38,866 nucleotides of DNA from Modestobacter caceresii (GTDB taxonomy: Bacteria > Actinomycetota > Actinomycetes > Mycobacteriales > Geodermatophilaceae), in contig NZ_JPMX01000118.1 in the NCBI RefSeq assembly GCF_000761485.1, forward strand, positions 147,136-186,001, written 5' to 3'. The notes below the pieces were generated by a model. The model was given only the letters and a program-made list of their open reading frames with translations, was not told the DNA's origin and did not search any database. Positions 21,239-29,127 of the stretch are shown here, one piece after another (the stretch's first letter is position 1; each line of letters opens with the position of its first letter). Both the position numbers and the translations under genes were made by a program.

Positions 21239-21943
21239 GTGCTCGGTCACTCACACGCTCTCTCCGGTCTGGCGGCCGGTGCCGCGACGCTCCCCTGGGT
21301 GCCGGTGCACGGCACGGTCGCCCAGGTCGCCTGGGTGTCCGCCGTCGGCGGGTTCGCCATGCTCCCGGACCTGGACCAACGCGGTTCGACGATCTCCGGG
21401 ATGTGGGGCCCGCTCACCGACGTCCCCTCCGGGCTCGTCAACACGATCGCGCGGGGACACCGCTGGGGCACCCACGACGCCGTCCTGGGCTCGCTGGCCT
21501 TCGGGCTGCTGGCCACGGCGGCGACCTGGCACCGCTGGTCCAGCCTGCTCCTGCTGGCCCTGGCGATCGGGCTGGCCCTGCGGGCCCTGCACTTCGTCAT
21601 CCCCGGTCGCGCGGAGAACACCGTGATCGGCAACCTCGTCCTCTCCTGGGGCGGTGCGTGGCTGCTGCTCGCGCACAGCCCGGCCCCCGGGTGGCTCCCC
21701 CTGGCCGTCGTCCTCGGCACCCTGACCCACATCGCCGGGGACTGGCTGACCAAGGAGGGGGTGCCGGTCCCGGTCTTCTGGCTGGTCCGGCGCAGCCGAC
21801 TGGCGCCGGTGCGCCTGCGCACCGGCGCGATCGTGGAGAAGGCGGTGCTCGTCCCGCTGTTCGTGGTGGCGACCGTCGTCCTGCTCTACCTGAACACCGC
21901 AGCGCACGAGCTCGTCGACCCGCTGCTGCAGCGGCTCGGCTGA
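21239..21943 (+). CDS. Metal-dependent hydrolase-like membrane protein (DUF457, YdjM-like)
   Basis: 234 residues and mostly hydrophobic. It starts MLGHSHALSGLAAGAATLPW, the typical GxxH..SG opening of DUF457. FAMLPDLDQRGSTIS and RGHRWGTHDAVLG carry the conserved Asp and His residues thought to bind metal, and THIAGDWLTKEGVPVPVFW is the third conserved block. About five or six membrane helices are expected. The start is GTG, with GGGGAG about 11 nt upstream. It ends 9 bp from the convergent sodX gene. The enzymatic activity is not established for this family. Confidence 0.85.
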   Translation: MLGHSHALSGLAAGAATLPWVPVHGTVAQVAWVSAVGGFAMLPDLDQRGSTISGMWGPLTDVPSGLVNTIARGHRWGTHDAVLGSLAFGLLATAATWHRWSSLLLLALAIGLALRALHFVIPGRAENTVIGNLVLSWGGAWLLLAHSPAPGWLPLAVVLGTLTHIAGDWLTKEGVPVPVFWLVRRSRLAPVRLRTGAIVEKAVLVPLFVVATVVLLYLNTAAHELVDPLLQRLG

Positions 21944-21952
21944 GCCGGGCGG

Positions 21953-22330
21953 TCAGCCGGGCGGCGCCACGGCCAGCCGCCCCGGCCGGGGCCACAGCCG
22001 GGCCACCACCCGCCCGACGACGACCGCCGTCCCGAACGCCCGCGAGTCGTCGGTGACCAGGGGGTTGTCCCCCTCCACCCAGTGCCCTCCGGGCACGTCC
22101 CGGCGCACCCGTTTGACCACCAGCAGCTCCGGCCGGGTCGGGAAGCGGGCGAGGACGACGGTGCCGGGCCGCACCGGCGCTCCGGCAGGCAGCCGGCGGA
22201 CCAGCAGCCGGTCCCCGTGCCGCACGGTCGGGGCCATCGACGGCCCGGCGACCCGGGCCAGCACCCAACGGGTCGGCAGCCCGGGGAGGCTCCCCGGACT
22301 GCCGCTGCTCGACGTGTTCTCGCTGATCAC
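21953..22330 (-). CDS. sodX: S26-family peptidase, probable nickel superoxide dismutase maturation protease
   Basis: 125 residues from the GTG at 22330. It is a small signal-peptidase-like enzyme: the nucleophile Ser is in VAGPSMAPTVRHGDRLLVRR, the general base Lys in LLVVKRVRRD, and GHWVEGDNPLVTDDSRAFG is the third S26 box. It lacks a long membrane anchor. Its neighbour sodN, divergent and 50 bp away, encodes a Ni-SOD whose N-terminal propeptide must be removed to expose His1, which fits the SodX role. The frame is open further upstream, but starting there would run into the sodN promoter and ribosome binding site. Confidence 0.88.
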   Translation of the reverse strand: MISENTSSSGSPGSLPGLPTRWVLARVAGPSMAPTVRHGDRLLVRRLPAGAPVRPGTVVLARFPTRPELLVVKRVRRDVPGGHWVEGDNPLVTDDSRAFGTAVVVGRVVARLWPRPGRLAVAPPG

Positions 22331-22336
22331 CGCGGG

Positions 22337-22342
22337 TAGGGT
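22337..22342 (+). promoter_or_regulatory. -10 box of sodN
   Basis: TAGGGT lies 38 bp upstream of the sodN ATG, in the 50-bp gap shared with divergent sodX. The resulting leader of about 30 nt includes GGAGG 8 nt before the ATG. No Nur or other operator could be recognised. Confidence 0.55.
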
Positions 22343-22380
22343 CGCAGAAGACCCATCCCCGCGAACCCGGAGGCACACCC

Positions 22381-22785
22381 ATGCGTCTGTTCCGCATGTT
22401 CTCCGCCGTGGAGGCCACCGCGCACTGCGACCTCCCCTGCGGCGTCTACGACCCGGCCCAGGCCCGTATCGAGGCCGAGAGCGTCAAGGGCATCCAGGAG
22501 AAGTACCAGGGCAACGAGGACCCGGTCTTCCGTACCCGGGCCGTCCTGATCAAGGAGCAGCGGGCCGAGCTGGTCAAGCACCACCTGTGGGTGCTGTGGA
22601 CCGACTACTTCAAGCCCCCGCACTTCGAGAAGTACCCGCAGCTGCACGAGCTGTTCAACAAGGCGACCAAGCAGGCCGGTGCCGCCGGCGGCAAGGGCAG
22701 CATGGACCCGGCCGAGGGCCAGAAGCTGCTCGACTACATCGCCGAGATCGACCGGATCTTCTGGGAGACCAAGGCCGCGGCCTGA
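22381..22785 (+). CDS. sodN: Nickel superoxide dismutase
   Basis: Cytoplasmic Ni-containing enzyme that dismutates superoxide. 134 residues, including a 14-residue propeptide. The nickel hook HCDLPCGVYDPAQARIEA starts at H15, giving His1, Cys2 and Cys6 of the mature enzyme after cleavage. The rest is the four-helix body with WVLWTDYFKPPHFEKYPQLH. A GGAGG lies 8 nt upstream of the ATG. The adjacent divergent sodX supplies the maturation protease. A strong hairpin follows the stop. Confidence 0.97.
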   Translation: MRLFRMFSAVEATAHCDLPCGVYDPAQARIEAESVKGIQEKYQGNEDPVFRTRAVLIKEQRAELVKHHLWVLWTDYFKPPHFEKYPQLHELFNKATKQAGAAGGKGSMDPAEGQKLLDYIAEIDRIFWETKAAA

Positions 22786-22803
22786 GAGTTCCCACGTTCC
22801 ACC

Positions 22804-22843
22804 GGCGCTGCCGGGCCGCCCCACGGGGCGGCCCGGCAGCGCC
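22804..22843 (+). terminator. Hairpin terminator after sodN
   Basis: Two 19-base arms (22804-22822 and 22825-22843) are perfect complements with only AC between them, so about 18 bp pair around a 4-nt loop. It starts 18 bp after the sodN stop and is followed by a weakly T-rich stretch. Confidence 0.8.
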
Positions 22844-22881
22844 GTCGTTCGTCATCCAGGTCCTCGGTGCGATCGTGCGCC

Positions 22882-22887
22882 TAGGGT
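22882..22887 (+). promoter_or_regulatory. -10 box of the SpoIIE-type phosphatase gene
   Basis: TAGGGT, the same hexamer as in the sodN promoter. It lies 7 nt before an in-frame ATG (22895) and 28 nt before the preferred GTG (22916), which has its own GGAGG. Confidence 0.5.
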
Positions 22888-22915
22888 CTGTCCCATGCGC
22901 GGCTCGGAGGATCAC

Positions 22916-24141
22916 GTGATCGACGTCGGCGCACTGCTGGAGAAGGTCGAGACGGCGGCGCCGATCGACGCCGTGGAAGCCGTGTCGGCTGCGCTGGGCG
23001 AGATGGTGGACGCGCGGGCGGTGACCCTGCTCGTCGCCGACTTCAGTGGCCGGGCCGTGGTCCGCCTCACGTCCGCCCACCAGGTCGCTGGAGCACGCAG
23101 CCATGGCGTGGAGCAGGCCGAGACGATCCCGTTGGCCGGCACCGACTACGAGCAGGTGCTGCGCACCCAGCAGCCGGACGTCCGGGCCCTCGACGACGGA
23201 GTCCGGATGATCGTCCCGGTCACCGACCGAGGCGACGCCATCGGGGTCATCGAGCTGCGGCTGAACCACCACCCCTCGGCGAAGGAGGTCGCCGACGTCG
23301 GGAGCGCCGCGCACGCGTTGGCGTACGTCATCATCGCCGCGCGCCGGCACACCGACGTGTTCGAGTGGGCCAGCGGTCCACGCCCTTCGCGCTGGCTGCG
23401 GAGATCCAACGCCGTCTGCTTCCCGCCTCCTACACGTGCGAGGCGGGTCAGTTCACCCTCGCCGGCTGGCTGGAACCGGCCAGCTCTGTCGGCGGAGACA
23501 CCTTCGACTACACCCTCGACCGGGATTCCCTCCAGCTGTCGATCACCGACGCCGTCGGCCACCAGGTGCCCGCGGCCCTCCTGGCCACCCTGCTCGTGGG
23601 CAGTCTGCGCAACGGGCGCCGGAAGGGCCTGGACCTCGCCGAGCAGGCCCGCTACGCCAACGACTCCCTGGCCGAGAACTCTGCTCCGGGACAGTTCGTC
23701 ACCGGCCAGCTCGTGCGGGTGGACCTGCACACCGGAATGGCACAGGTCGTCAACGCCGGACACGTCCTGCCGCTCCGGCTGCGCGCCGGCCGGGTGGAGG
23801 AGATCGACCTCCGTGTCGAGGCGCCGTTCGGCGTCCTTCCCGGCAAGTCCTTCGACGTACAGCCCTTCCCGCTGGAACCGGGTGACCGGATCGTCTTCCT
23901 CACCGACGGCATGCAGGAGCGCAACGCGGTGGACCTCGATGTCGCCTCGGCGCTGGCTGACTCCGCGGACCTGCACCCGCGGGAGGTCGTCCACGCCCTC
24001 GGCGCCGCCGTACTGCGCGAGACGGGAGGCGACCTCCGCGACGACGCCACGATGATCTGCCTCGACTGGTACGGCGGGCCCCCGCGCGGGCGCAGCACCG
24101 AACAGGGAGCCGACCCAGACCTCGCCTCGGCGCCCGCCTGA
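22916..24141 (+). pseudogene. SpoIIE-type PP2C phosphatase, frameshifted
   Basis: Family members are serine phosphatases of partner-switching regulation. The N-terminal GAF-like part (22916 to about 23366, MIDVGALLEKVETAAPIDAV through HTDVFEW) and the SpoIIE/PP2C part (QRSTPFALAAEIQRRLLPAS onward, ending 24141) lie in different frames. Inserting one G in the run at 23367-23369 rejoins them as ...FEW-GQRSTPF..., the expected junction. PP2C motifs look intact: SVGGDTFDYTLDRD, LSITDAVGHQVPAALLATLL, VFLTDGMQERN and LRDDATMICLDW. It is therefore a recent one-base deletion or a sequence error. GTG 22916 has GGAGG 5 nt upstream; ATG 22895 is the alternative start. Confidence 0.82.
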
Positions 24142-24174
24142 GCCAGCCGTCGGGGCACATCGCGGTCGTCCCGG

Positions 24175-24180
24175 TAACCT
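24175..24180 (+). promoter_or_regulatory. -10 box of psd (near-leaderless)
   Basis: TAACCT ends 9 nt before the psd ATG. No Shine-Dalgarno sequence lies between, so the mRNA probably starts at or within a few bases of the ATG. Confidence 0.55.
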
Positions 24181-24189
24181 CGGTCTGCG

Positions 24190-24855
24190 ATGCGCATCGA
24201 CCGGGCCGGCTGGCCCTTCCTCGCCGTTCCCCTGGCCTCTGCGGCGGTCTCCACCGTCCTGGGTCGGGGCAGCGGTCTCCGCTGGGCCCGCGCTCTGGCG
24301 TGGCCCCTCCTCGCCCTGTCGGCGTACATGGCCGTCTTCTTCCGCGACCCCGACCGGCGGTGCGACTCGGTCCCACCGTCGCCCGAGGACGTGCTCTCCC
24401 CGGCCGACGGCGTCGTCATGGTCGCCGGTGAGCCGCAGCCGGGCGTGGCCCCCGAGGGCGACTGGCAGCAGGTCAGCGTCTTCCTGTCCGTCGTCGACGT
24501 GCACGTGAACCGCGCGCCCTACGGCGGCCGGATCACGGAGTCCACGTACACGCCGGGCAGCTTCCTGGCCGCCTACCGCGCGGAGAGCGCGCACCGCAAC
24601 GAGCGCAGCGAGCTGTGGGTGCGCGACGGCGACCGCACGGTCGTCTTCCGGCAGATCGTCGGCGTGCTCGCCCGGCGGATCGTCACCCGTGTGGTGCCCG
24701 GGCAGGAGGTGTCCACCGGCGACCGGATCGGGTTGATGAAGTTCGGGTCCCGGATGGACGTCTTCGTGCCACCCGAGTGCACCGTCACCGTCACGAAGGG
24801 GCAGCGGGTGCGGGGCGGGGAGACCGTCATCGCCCGCTGGTCCCAGCCCAGCTGA
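24190..24855 (+). CDS. psd: Phosphatidylserine decarboxylase proenzyme
   Basis: Converts phosphatidylserine to phosphatidylethanolamine at the membrane. 221 residues, the short class. The self-cleavage site is MKFGSRMDVF, with Gly186-Ser187 giving the pyruvoyl group on Ser187; usual homologues have LKFGSR. SPADGVVMVAGEP and VFLSVVDVHVNRAPYGG carry the conserved Asp and His of the charge relay. Two N-terminal hydrophobic stretches (about 8-22 and 32-50) anchor it. pssA follows after 11 bp, making the classic two-step phosphatidylethanolamine operon. Confidence 0.95.
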   Translation: MRIDRAGWPFLAVPLASAAVSTVLGRGSGLRWARALAWPLLALSAYMAVFFRDPDRRCDSVPPSPEDVLSPADGVVMVAGEPQPGVAPEGDWQQVSVFLSVVDVHVNRAPYGGRITESTYTPGSFLAAYRAESAHRNERSELWVRDGDRTVVFRQIVGVLARRIVTRVVPGQEVSTGDRIGLMKFGSRMDVFVPPECTVTVTKGQRVRGGETVIARWSQPS

Positions 24856-24866
24856 GGAGCCGGCGG

Positions 24867-25664
24867 ATGCCAGGGAGGCGCACCACCACCGTCGAGTTCG
24901 TCCGTGGTTCGGTGCGCGGCGGGCGCCGGCGGGCTCGCTCGTGGCTGCCCAGCCTGTTCACCCTCGCCAACATGATGTGCGGCTTCGGCGCCATCCTGGT
25001 CGCGTTCCGCGGCGAGTACCGGCTGGCCTGTCTGCTGATCGCGCTCTCGGTCGTGTTCGACATCGCCGACGGCGCGGTCGCCCGGCTGGTCGGCGCCGTC
25101 TCACCGTTCGGCCTGCAGTTCGACTCACTGGCCGACCTGGTCTCCTTCGGCCTGGCCCCGGCCCTGCTGGCCTTCGCCCTGTTCTCCGACGGCCGGGACG
25201 AACTCGACGCCCTGGGCTGGGTGGTCTGCTTCCTCTGGGTGGCCTGCGCGGCCATCCGGCTCGCCCGCTTCAACACCACCATCGACCCGACGGCGGACAA
25301 GCGCTTCTTCACCGGCCTGCCCAGCCCCGGCGCGGCCGGCGTGGTGCTGGCCAGCGTGTACGCCTTCGCCGACGCGATGCAGGGCCGCGACCGGCTGTGG
25401 GTGCTGCTGGTGGTCGTCGTCCCCGGGCTGCTGATGATCAGCAACGTCCGCTACCGCTCGTTCCGGTCCCTGGTCAGCCCGAAGAGCGGCAAGCCCTACG
25501 GACTGGTCGTCACCGTCGTCCTGGTCGTCGTCGGCCTGATCACCGTGCCGACCGTGACCTGCCTCGTGGTCGCCTACAGCTACCTGCTCTCCCCGCTCGT
25601 GATGCCGGTGCTGTCCCCACTGGGCCGGCTCGTCCCGGCACGGGTGAAGGAGGTGCTGTCCTGA
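24867..25664 (+). CDS. pssA: CDP-diacylglycerol-serine O-phosphatidyltransferase
   Basis: Integral membrane enzyme making phosphatidylserine from CDP-diacylglycerol and serine. 265 residues with about six to eight hydrophobic helices. The CDP-alcohol phosphotransferase signature D-G-x2-A-R-x8-G-x3-D-x3-D is exact, running from DGAVAR to the Asp residues of FGLQFDSLAD. The ATG has GAGGAG 7 nt upstream and lies 11 bp after psd. Its stop codon overlaps the proposed start of the following acetyltransferase. Confidence 0.95.
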   Translation: MPGRRTTTVEFVRGSVRGGRRRARSWLPSLFTLANMMCGFGAILVAFRGEYRLACLLIALSVVFDIADGAVARLVGAVSPFGLQFDSLADLVSFGLAPALLAFALFSDGRDELDALGWVVCFLWVACAAIRLARFNTTIDPTADKRFFTGLPSPGAAGVVLASVYAFADAMQGRDRLWVLLVVVVPGLLMISNVRYRSFRSLVSPKSGKPYGLVVTVVLVVVGLITVPTVTCLVVAYSYLLSPLVMPVLSPLGRLVPARVKEVLS

Positions 25665-26152
25665 GCGTGCGCCGGGTCCGGCCGGACGACGTCCCGACGG
25701 TGCTGCGGCTGGTCCGTGAGCTCGCCGCCTACGAGGAGTCCGAGCACGAGGCCCGGATGACCGCCGACCAGCTGCACGCCGCGCTGTTCGGGGAGTCCCC
25801 GGCGCTGTTCGGGCACGTGGCCCTGACCGGAGCGGGGGACGACGCCGAGATCGCCGGCTTCGCCCTGTGGTTCCTCAACTTCTCCACCTGGCGTGGCACC
25901 CACGGGCTGTACCTCGAGGACCTCTACGTCTCCCCCGCGCACCGCGGCACGGGGCTCGGCCGTGAACTGCTCCGGACGCTGGCCGACGAGTGCGTGGCCC
26001 GCGGCTTCGCCCGGCTGGAGTGGTCCGTCCTGGACTGGAACACCCCGTCCATCGACTTCTACAGAGCCGCCGGTGCCGTGCCGATGGACGGGTGGACGGT
26101 CTTCCGGCTCACCGATGACGCCCTGACCAGGTTCGCGGCCGAACGTCGCTGA
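25661..26152 (+). CDS. GNAT family N-acetyltransferase
   Basis: 163 residues with a single GNAT fold. The acetyl-CoA pyrophosphate loop is [20 protein letters not shown], after the strand [31 protein letters not shown] is the C-terminal GNAT motif; the set resembles diamine/spermidine-type acetyltransferases, but the substrate cannot be fixed. Start: AAGGAGG (25647-25653) is 7 nt from CTG 25661, which overlaps the pssA stop as CTGA, just like the GTGA/ATGA couplings elsewhere here. The first canonical codon is GTG 25667, 13 nt from that site and two codons shorter. Confidence 0.87.
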   Translation: MSVRRVRPDDVPTVLRLVRELAAYEESEHEARMTADQLHAALFGESPALFGHVALTGAGDDAEIAGFALWFLNFSTWRGTHGLYLEDLYVSPAHRGTGLGRELLRTLADECVARGFARLEWSVLDWNTPSIDFYRAAGAVPMDGWTVFRLTDDALTRFAAERR

Positions 26153-26177
26153 CCCACCCGACCGACAGGAGAACGGC

Positions 26178-26960
26178 GTGACCACCGAACGCGGCGAGTC
26201 CGAGTGCTGGCTGACCGACATGGACGGCGTGCTGGTGCACGAGGGGAAGGCGCTGCCCGGCGCGGCCGACTTCCTGGCCCGGCTGGTGGAGCGCAACCGC
26301 CGGTTCCTGGTGCTGACCAACAACTCGATCTTCACCCCGCGCGACCTGTCCGCCCGGCTGGCCCGCAGCGGCCTGGACGTGCCGGAGGAGGCGATCTGGA
26401 CCTCGGCCCTGGCCACGGCGGACTTCCTGGCCTCCCAGCTGCCCGGCGGCTCGGCCTACGTCATCGGTGAGGCGGGCCTGACCACCGCGCTGCACGAGGC
26501 GGGGTACACGATGACCGACACCGACCCGGACTACGTCGTCCTCGGGGAGACCCGCACCTACTCCTTCGAGGCGATCACCCAGGCGGTCCGGCTGGTCGGC
26601 GCCGGCGCCCGGTTCATCGCCACCAACCCCGACGTCACCGGCCCCTCCCCGGAGGGCCCGCTGCCCGCGACCGGCTCGGTGGCGGCGATGATCACCAAGG
26701 CCACCGGGGCGGAGCCGTACTTCGTCGGCAAGCCCAACCCGATGATGTTCCGCAGCGCGATGAACCGCATCGAGGCGCACTCGGAGTCCACCACGATGAT
26801 CGGTGACCGGATGGACACCGACGTCGTCGCCGGCATCGAGGCGGGGCTGGACACCATCCTGGTGCTCACCGGCTCCACCCGCGCCGAGGACGTCAGCCGT
26901 TTCCCCTTCCGGCCCAGCCGGGTGCTGCCCTCGATCGCCGAGGTCATCGAGCTCATCTAG
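26178..26960 (+). CDS. HAD-IIA family phosphatase (NagD-like)
   Basis: 260 residues. Haloacid-dehalogenase superfamily, subclass IIA, which hydrolyses small phosphate esters in the cytoplasm. Motif I is [13 protein letters not shown] (nucleophile D14, acid/base D16); motif II is VLTNNS; the motif III lysine is in [10 protein letters not shown]; motif IV is [13 protein letters not shown]. The C2 cap lies between motifs II and III. The GTG start has AGGAGA about 5-6 nt upstream. The physiological substrate is not evident; nucleotide or sugar phosphates are usual for the group. Confidence 0.92.
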   Translation: MTTERGESECWLTDMDGVLVHEGKALPGAADFLARLVERNRRFLVLTNNSIFTPRDLSARLARSGLDVPEEAIWTSALATADFLASQLPGGSAYVIGEAGLTTALHEAGYTMTDTDPDYVVLGETRTYSFEAITQAVRLVGAGARFIATNPDVTGPSPEGPLPATGSVAAMITKATGAEPYFVGKPNPMMFRSAMNRIEAHSESTTMIGDRMDTDVVAGIEAGLDTILVLTGSTRAEDVSRFPFRPSRVLPSIAEVIELI

Positions 26961-26968
26961 GGCGAGCC

Positions 26969-26990
26969 GGCCCCCGGGTCAGCGGGGGCC
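26969..26990. terminator. Bidirectional hairpin between convergent genes
   Basis: Perfect 8-bp stem GGCCCCCG/CGGGGGCC with loop GGTCAG, lying in the 34-bp gap between the HAD phosphatase stop (plus) and the stop of the small membrane protein (minus). Confidence 0.7.
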
Positions 26991-26994
26991 TCCC

Positions 26995-27477
26995 TCAGCG
27001 TTCGAAGAAGGCCAGCCGCGCCTCGGGGGTGGCCAGCAGCCAGAGCTCGGTCGCCACCAGGGCCAGCACCGGCAGGCCCAGCAGCGGCTGCTGCGCCTCG
27101 AAGGCCGCGTTGTAGCCCAGCAGGCCCAGCAGGATCTGCAGCACGATGACCGGACCGCGGGCCCAGCCGGACACCCGCCACAGCCCGACCGCGGCGGCAG
27201 CGAGCAGCCCCGCCCCCAGCCCGACGTAGACCACCTCGGCCAGCGCACGGCCCACGCTGTCCGGCGAGCCGGTCAGCGTCAGCACCAGCAGCACGAGCGC
27301 GAGGACCGTCAGCGCGAGCGCCTCCACGGCGACCACCAGGGCGGCCCGCCGGACGGCGGTCGGTGCCTCCTGGCGCTCCCGCTGCGGGCGCGGTGCGGTC
27401 GGCTGCGCCGCCCTCCCGAGCAGGCCCTCCGCCCTCGGCCGACGGCGGCCCGGGATCTGTCCGTCCTGACCTGACAC
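26995..27477 (-). CDS. Small integral membrane protein, unknown function
   Basis: 160 residues. A polar, Arg- and Gln-rich cytoplasmic N-terminus (1-45) is followed by four hydrophobic helices: about 47-69, 77-98, 105-122 and 128-150. No domain is recognised. GTG at 27477 is chosen because TAACCT on the minus strand ends 7 nt before it, an arrangement for a leaderless mRNA; the open frame runs further upstream but overlaps the divergent kinase promoter. It is convergent with the HAD phosphatase. Confidence 0.75.
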   Translation of the reverse strand: MSGQDGQIPGRRRPRAEGLLGRAAQPTAPRPQRERQEAPTAVRRAALVVAVEALALTVLALVLLVLTLTGSPDSVGRALAEVVYVGLGAGLLAAAAVGLWRVSGWARGPVIVLQILLGLLGYNAAFEAQQPLLGLPVLALVATELWLLATPEARLAFFER

Positions 27478-27484
27478 GCCGTCG

Positions 27485-27490
27485 AGGTTA
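27485..27490 (-). promoter_or_regulatory. -10 box of the small membrane protein gene (leaderless)
   Basis: TAACCT on the minus strand ends 7 nt before the GTG at 27477. No Shine-Dalgarno sequence is present between box and start. Confidence 0.55.
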
Positions 27491-27553
27491 CCCGCGGGCA
27501 CCGCGCGAGCCGCCGCACCGGACGTGCCGCGCGGCCGGCCCGGAGCCGCTGGA

Positions 27554-27559
27554 TATGTT
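27554..27559 (+). promoter_or_regulatory. -10 box of the diacylglycerol kinase gene (leaderless)
   Basis: TATGTT ends 7 nt before the ATG at 27567, with no ribosome binding site between. It is about 65 bp from the divergent TAACCT box of the neighbouring membrane protein gene. Confidence 0.6.
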
Positions 27560-27566
27560 GGGCGGC

Positions 27567-28532
27567 ATGCGTGCCCTGCTGGTGGCGAACCCGGCGGCCA
27601 CGACCACCACCCGCAAGGTCCGCGACGTGCTGGTCCGCGCACTGTCCAGTGAGCTGGACCTCGAGCTGGCCGAGACCGCCCACCGCGGTCATGCCCGGGA
27701 GCTCGCCGCCCAGGCCACCGCGGACGGGATCGACCTCGTCGTGACCCTCGGGGGCGACGGCACGGTCAACGAGGCAGCCAACGGGTTGCTCACGGCCGGC
27801 CCGGGGCCCGACGTGCCGATGCTCGCCGTCGTGCCGGGCGGCTCGACCAACGTCTTCGCCCGCGCGCTCGGCCGTTCCCGCGACCCGGTGGAGGCGACCG
27901 GGGAGATCCTCGACTCGCTGCGCGCCGGCCGCACCCGCCTGGTGTCCCTCGGGACCGCGGAGGCCCGCGCCGGCGGAGCGGGCGCGACGGAGGGCTGGAC
28001 CACGCCCCGGTGGTTCGTCTTCGCCGCGGGCATGGGCTTCGACGCCGACGTGATCTCCCGGGTCGAGGCCCAGCGCGCGCGGGGACGGCGGTCCACCGGC
28101 AGCCTCTACATCGGGGCCGGGGTCAACGCCTTCCTGCTGGGCCGGGACCGCCGTCGTCCGCCGATGACGCTCCAGCTGCCCGGCGCGGCCCCCGTCGACG
28201 GGCTGTTCCTCGCCCTGGTCTCCAACGTCAGCCCGTGGACCTACCTGGGGGCCCGGCCCATCGACCCGAGCCCCGAGGCGTCCTTCGACACCGGGCTGGA
28301 CCTCTTCGCGATGGGCCGCGTCGGCGTGGTGCGGATGCTGCACCACGTGCGCCAGACCATGGCCGCCCGGCCGGACGCCCGGGGCCGCGGGGTGCACCGC
28401 TGGCACGACCTCGGGGAACTGACCCTGACGTCGACCCGCCCGCAGGGGTGGCAGCTCGACGGTGACCACCTGGGCACCGCCACCGGGCTGCGCGTGCGGT
28501 CGGTCCCGGACGCGCTGCGCGTCGTCGTGTGA
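27567..28532 (+). CDS. Diacylglycerol kinase family lipid kinase (YegS/DagK-like)
   Basis: 321 residues. ATP-dependent lipid kinase, probably phosphorylating diacylglycerol or a related lipid. The N-terminal nucleotide-binding domain has VANPAA at 6-11 and the signature LGGDGTVNEAANGLL with GGDGT at 62-66; VVPGGSTNVFARALG is the second conserved block. The C-terminal beta-sandwich includes FAAGMGFDADVISRVE and ends with WQLDGDHLG. No signal or membrane helix. It starts leaderless at the ATG. It may recycle lipids together with the nearby psd-pssA genes, though this is only positional. Confidence 0.92.
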   Translation: MRALLVANPAATTTTRKVRDVLVRALSSELDLELAETAHRGHARELAAQATADGIDLVVTLGGDGTVNEAANGLLTAGPGPDVPMLAVVPGGSTNVFARALGRSRDPVEATGEILDSLRAGRTRLVSLGTAEARAGGAGATEGWTTPRWFVFAAGMGFDADVISRVEAQRARGRRSTGSLYIGAGVNAFLLGRDRRRPPMTLQLPGAAPVDGLFLALVSNVSPWTYLGARPIDPSPEASFDTGLDLFAMGRVGVVRMLHHVRQTMAARPDARGRGVHRWHDLGELTLTSTRPQGWQLDGDHLGTATGLRVRSVPDALRVVV

Positions 28533-28659
28533 CCGAGCGCTCGGTCCTGGCCCCCGCTGGGTGATGCAGGGACGCGCCGGGTGCGGTAGGACGGAGTGGC
28601 GAGGCCCCGCCCGGCGTGGTGAGGTTGCTCACGAGCCCCGCCGACGCCCGGCGAACTGC

Positions 28660-28819
28660 TTGACAGTGCGTCTACTCGTGAAAGCATCACAAGCAAGCAA
28701 CCTGCTGGTAACACAGCAGGCGGTCGTCGTTCTTCGTGCTGACATCAGCGCACGGACCTGCGGGGGCGGTCTTCGGACCGACGACCGGACACCCTGACGA
28801 GATCGAGGAGTACACCGCC
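28660..28819 (+). promoter_or_regulatory. whiB1 promoter and structured leader
   Basis: The 287-bp gap before whiB1 holds a consensus -35 TTGACA (28660-28665) with only a weak -10 (AAGCAT, 16 bp downstream), as in activator-dependent promoters. Further on are a 7-bp hairpin CCTGCTG/CAGCAGG (28701-28720) and a second hairpin CGGTC-TTCG-GACCG (28767-28780), which has a C(UUCG)G tetraloop. GAGGAG lies about 8 nt before the ATG. The part 28533-28659 shows nothing recognisable. Confidence 0.45.
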
Positions 28820-29071
28820 ATGGACTGGCGCCACCGCGCGCTCTGCCGGGACGAAGACCCGGAGCTCTTCTTCCCGATCGGGACGACGGGCCCGGCAGTC
28901 GTCCAGATCGAGCAGGCCAAGGCTGTGTGCGGCCGTTGCCCGGTCGTCGAGTCCTGTCTGGACTGGGCGCTGAGCTCGGGCCAGGACTCCGGGGTCTGGG
29001 GCGGGTTGTCCGAGGACGAGCGCCGTGCCTTGAAGCGCCGTACCGCGCGCACCCGGGTCCGCACCGCCTGA
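28820..29071 (+). CDS. whiB1: WhiB-family iron-sulfur transcriptional regulator WhiB1/WblE
   Basis: 83 residues. The four cluster ligands are C9, C37, C40 and C46 (CGRCPVVESC), spaced exactly as in M. tuberculosis WhiB1; the GVWGG turn and the basic tail RRALKRRTARTRVRT bind sigma A and DNA. WhiB1 is a nitric-oxide-sensitive [4Fe-4S] regulator, essential in mycobacteria. It is convergent with pdtaS, the same arrangement as Rv3219/Rv3220c. A palindromic repeat begins inside its stop codon. Confidence 0.95.
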   Translation: MDWRHRALCRDEDPELFFPIGTTGPAVVQIEQAKAVCGRCPVVESCLDWALSSGQDSGVWGGLSEDERRALKRRTARTRVRTA

Positions 29072-29127
29072 AGAAGGACCCCGTCCCCCTCTCCCTTCGC
29101 ACGCTCAGGGTGAGCCTCCGGACGGGG
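29070..29127 (+). repeat. Dispersed palindromic element, copy A
   Basis: Begins in the whiB1 stop codon with GAAGAAGGACCCC, has an outer stem CCCCGTCC/GGACGGGG (29079-29086 with 29120-29127) and carries the core TCGCACGCTC. Related copies lie at 30677-30733 (reverse orientation) and 32960-33017. It can act as part of the whiB1 terminator, but the family is not restricted to gene ends. Confidence 0.8.

Noticed and set aside
23361-23372. Programmed ribosomal frameshift in the phosphatase gene
   Set aside because: No X-XXY-YYZ slippery heptamer or clear downstream structure is seen, and family members are single-frame. A one-base deletion or read error is simpler.
28676-28691. CRP-like site GTGA-N5-TCAC upstream of whiB1
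   Set aside because: The CRP consensus has a 6-bp spacer (TGTGA-N6-TCACA); here it is 5 bp, so the match is probably chance even though mycobacterial whiB1 has CRP sites.
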